A stretch of DNA of 6,047 nt from Bacillota bacterium (GTDB lineage Bacteria; Bacillota; DTU065): contig DUTE01000372.1 of the NCBI GenBank assembly GCA_012842235.1, positions 1 to 6,047 on the forward strand. Reading direction: 5' to 3'. The notes under the pieces are model-generated. The model saw nothing but the letters and a program-made list of their open reading frames with translations. It had not been told where the DNA came from and did not search any database. Below are positions 5,022 through 6,047 of this stretch, in pieces; the stretch's first letter is position 1; each line of letters opens with the position of its first letter. The translations under genes and the position numbers were made by a program.

Positions 5022-5645
5022 TTGGCTTCTAAAACTAAACTTTCTGCTCGCGAAGAAGAGATACTTAACCTACTCCGCCAAGGCATTATGGAAAACGGGT
5101 ATCCCCCTACAGTAAGAGAGATCTGTGCAATGACGGGGTTAAAATCTACTGCTACTGTACATGGCTATCTCGAAAGACTAGAAAAAAAAGGGTACATTAA
5201 AAAAGCCGAGGATAAGCCTCGAGCTATAACCATTATTAACCATGAGGACTACTACGCTGATGCTGTTGAAGCTGTTTTAGTGCCTTTAGTTGGTGAAGTA
5301 GCTGCTGGTTCTCCTATCTTAGCTACTGAAAACATCGAGACTTCTTATCCACTTCCAAAAGAAATGGTTAAAGAGAGCGATTGTTTCCTTCTTCGAATTC
5401 GTGGTGAAAGTATGATCGAGGCAGGAATTCTTCCTGGTGATCTTGTTTTAGTAAGACGACAAAATGCCGCTGATAATGGCGATATTGTCGTTGCTCTTAT
5501 CGAAGATGAAGCAACTGTAAAACGCTTTTTTAAAGAAAAGAATCAAGTTAGATTGCAACCAGAAAACTCCATTATGGAACCGATCTTTACGAAAGATGTA
5601 AACATCTTAGGGAAAGTAATTGGACTTTTACGAACCATAAGTTAG
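5022..5645 (+). CDS. lexA: SOS transcriptional repressor LexA
   Basis: Represses SOS genes and undergoes RecA-stimulated self-cleavage after DNA damage. The 207 residues show an N-terminal winged helix (LSAREEEILNLL at 7-18, GYPPTVREIC at 26-35, and the recognition helix with KSTATVHGYLERLEKKGYI at 41-59), a linker, and the S24 peptidase domain. The cleavage site is Ala95-Gly96 in VAAGSP. The catalytic dyad is Ser130 (RGESM) and Lys167 (ATVKRF). Length fits the family (about 205). The start is TTG 5022, giving MASKTKLS, with GGGGAGGTG 6 nt upstream. The gene diverges from yneA, and box 3 overlaps its promoter, indicating autoregulation. A strong terminator follows. Confidence 0.97.
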   Translation: MASKTKLSAREEEILNLLRQGIMENGYPPTVREICAMTGLKSTATVHGYLERLEKKGYIKKAEDKPRAITIINHEDYYADAVEAVLVPLVGEVAAGSPILATENIETSYPLPKEMVKESDCFLLRIRGESMIEAGILPGDLVLVRRQNAADNGDIVVALIEDEATVKRFFKEKNQVRLQPENSIMEPIFTKDVNILGKVIGLLRTIS

Positions 5646-5688
5646 TTACCAAATAACTGTTTTAAGTTGTTGCCAAATACAACAAAAC

Positions 5689-5734
5689 AAAGGAAAAACC
5701 AGGGCGATTCATTGAACGCCCTGGTTTTTCCTTT
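5689..5734. terminator. Bidirectional Rho-independent terminator between lexA and the CxxC gene
   Basis: A perfect inverted repeat, GGAAAAACCAGGGCG (5692-5706) with CGCCCTGGTTTTTCC (5717-5731), extends by A-T pairs to 5689 and 5734 and has a 10-nt loop. It has T-rich flanks in both directions, so it can end lexA (plus) and the convergent gene (minus), whose stop codon it touches. Confidence 0.93.
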
Positions 5735-6047
5735 TAAATACTCGCATCATATTCTGCTTTTTCTACAAAAGTTCCACCTTTAATATCTGCATCTATCACT
5801 TTGAACTGGCCATCAAACTCAAGATAGACACTTACACGGGCAAAACAGCGATTAGAACCGCTGCCTGAGACCTCTTTGCGAACAAAGAATGCATAACTTT
5901 TGTCTTTACTTGTATCATAGTTTTCCTGCACTTCGTCTTTTAAACTAATACGAACAGGAATGATTTCATCGCAGCGGCTGCATTTTACATAAATGTGTAA
6001 AGCATCTTTACTGCGACTAACCGGAATAGCATCTTTGCGACCTATAC
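5734..6047 (-). CDS. Unidentified CxxC protein, N-terminus outside window
   Basis: An open minus-strand frame from the window edge to TAA 5736-5734; 103 complete codons are visible. I do not recognise a named family with confidence. The visible protein begins IGRKDAIPVSRSKDALHIYV, then has KCSRCDE with a CxxC pair (possible zinc or other metal ligands) and a basic/acidic stretch with NYDTSKDKSYAFFVRKEV. It ends in a beta-rich region (ARVSVYLEFDGQFKVIDADI) and KGGTFVEKAEYDASI. No membrane segment is visible. An in-frame GTG at 5931 would give a 65-residue protein but would drop the CxxC part. The frame stays open with coding-like composition to the edge, so I treat the gene as partial. It converges with lexA across a shared terminator, which gives no functional link. 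Confidence 0.8.
   Translation of the reverse strand, partial: IGRKDAIPVSRSKDALHIYVKCSRCDEIIPVRISLKDEVQENYDTSKDKSYAFFVRKEVSGSGSNRCFARVSVYLEFDGQFKVIDADIKGGTFVEKAEYDASI

Noticed and set aside
1..6047. tRNA, rRNA, CRISPR array, insertion sequence, phage or toxin-antitoxin module
   Set aside because: No clustered repeats, transposase motifs, cloverleaf-like sequence or rRNA stretches were seen on either strand.

Overview
The window looks like part of the chromosome of a low-GC Bacillota (Firmicutes). The evidence is an AT-rich sequence, a dcw cluster in the order mraZ-rsmH-ftsL-class B PBP, strong AGGAGG-type ribosome binding sites, and LexA boxes of the Gram-positive type (CGAAC-N4-GTTCG) between lexA and a divergent yneA-like gene. 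The PBP carries a cysteine pair resembling that of sporulation SpoVD, which hints at a spore-forming clostridial or bacillar lineage. I cannot name a genus.

Layout. Positions 1-3538 (minus strand) hold the start of the division and cell-wall operon. It begins with MraZ, followed by RsmH (16S rRNA methyltransferase), FtsL (divisome bitopic protein) and a class B PBP transpeptidase that runs off the left edge. The genes are tightly packed: rsmH and ftsL overlap, and two stop codons lie inside the next gene's ribosome binding site. A triple 10-bp-phased AAAGTGGG repeat lies directly upstream of the mraZ start and is the likely MraZ operator. Positions 3539-3887 are intergenic. This stretch holds the operator, an intrinsic terminator that works only on the minus strand, an extended -10 promoter candidate and an inverted repeat. 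A HAD-family phosphatase follows on the plus strand (3888-4538). It converges on a short LysM membrane protein of the YneA type (4567-4866, minus). YneA and lexA (5022-5645, plus) diverge from a control region with three LexA boxes. A long bidirectional terminator separates lexA from a convergent, partial, unidentified gene encoding a CxxC protein at the right edge (5734-6047, minus).

How it fits together. The left half encodes factors that build the septum, under likely MraZ autocontrol. The lexA/yneA pair is an SOS module: LexA cleavage would derepress both genes, and YneA would delay septation while DNA is repaired. The window therefore places a division operon near a DNA-damage division brake. 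No terminator is evident after yneA, so SOS-induced transcripts could run antisense into the HAD gene until the minus-strand terminator at 3650-3679, just ahead of the dcw operon.

Most of the window is well-known housekeeping DNA. The points most worth following are the regulatory architecture around mraZ and yneA/lexA, the redox-type cysteines in the PBP, the long FtsL C-terminus and the unidentified CxxC gene.
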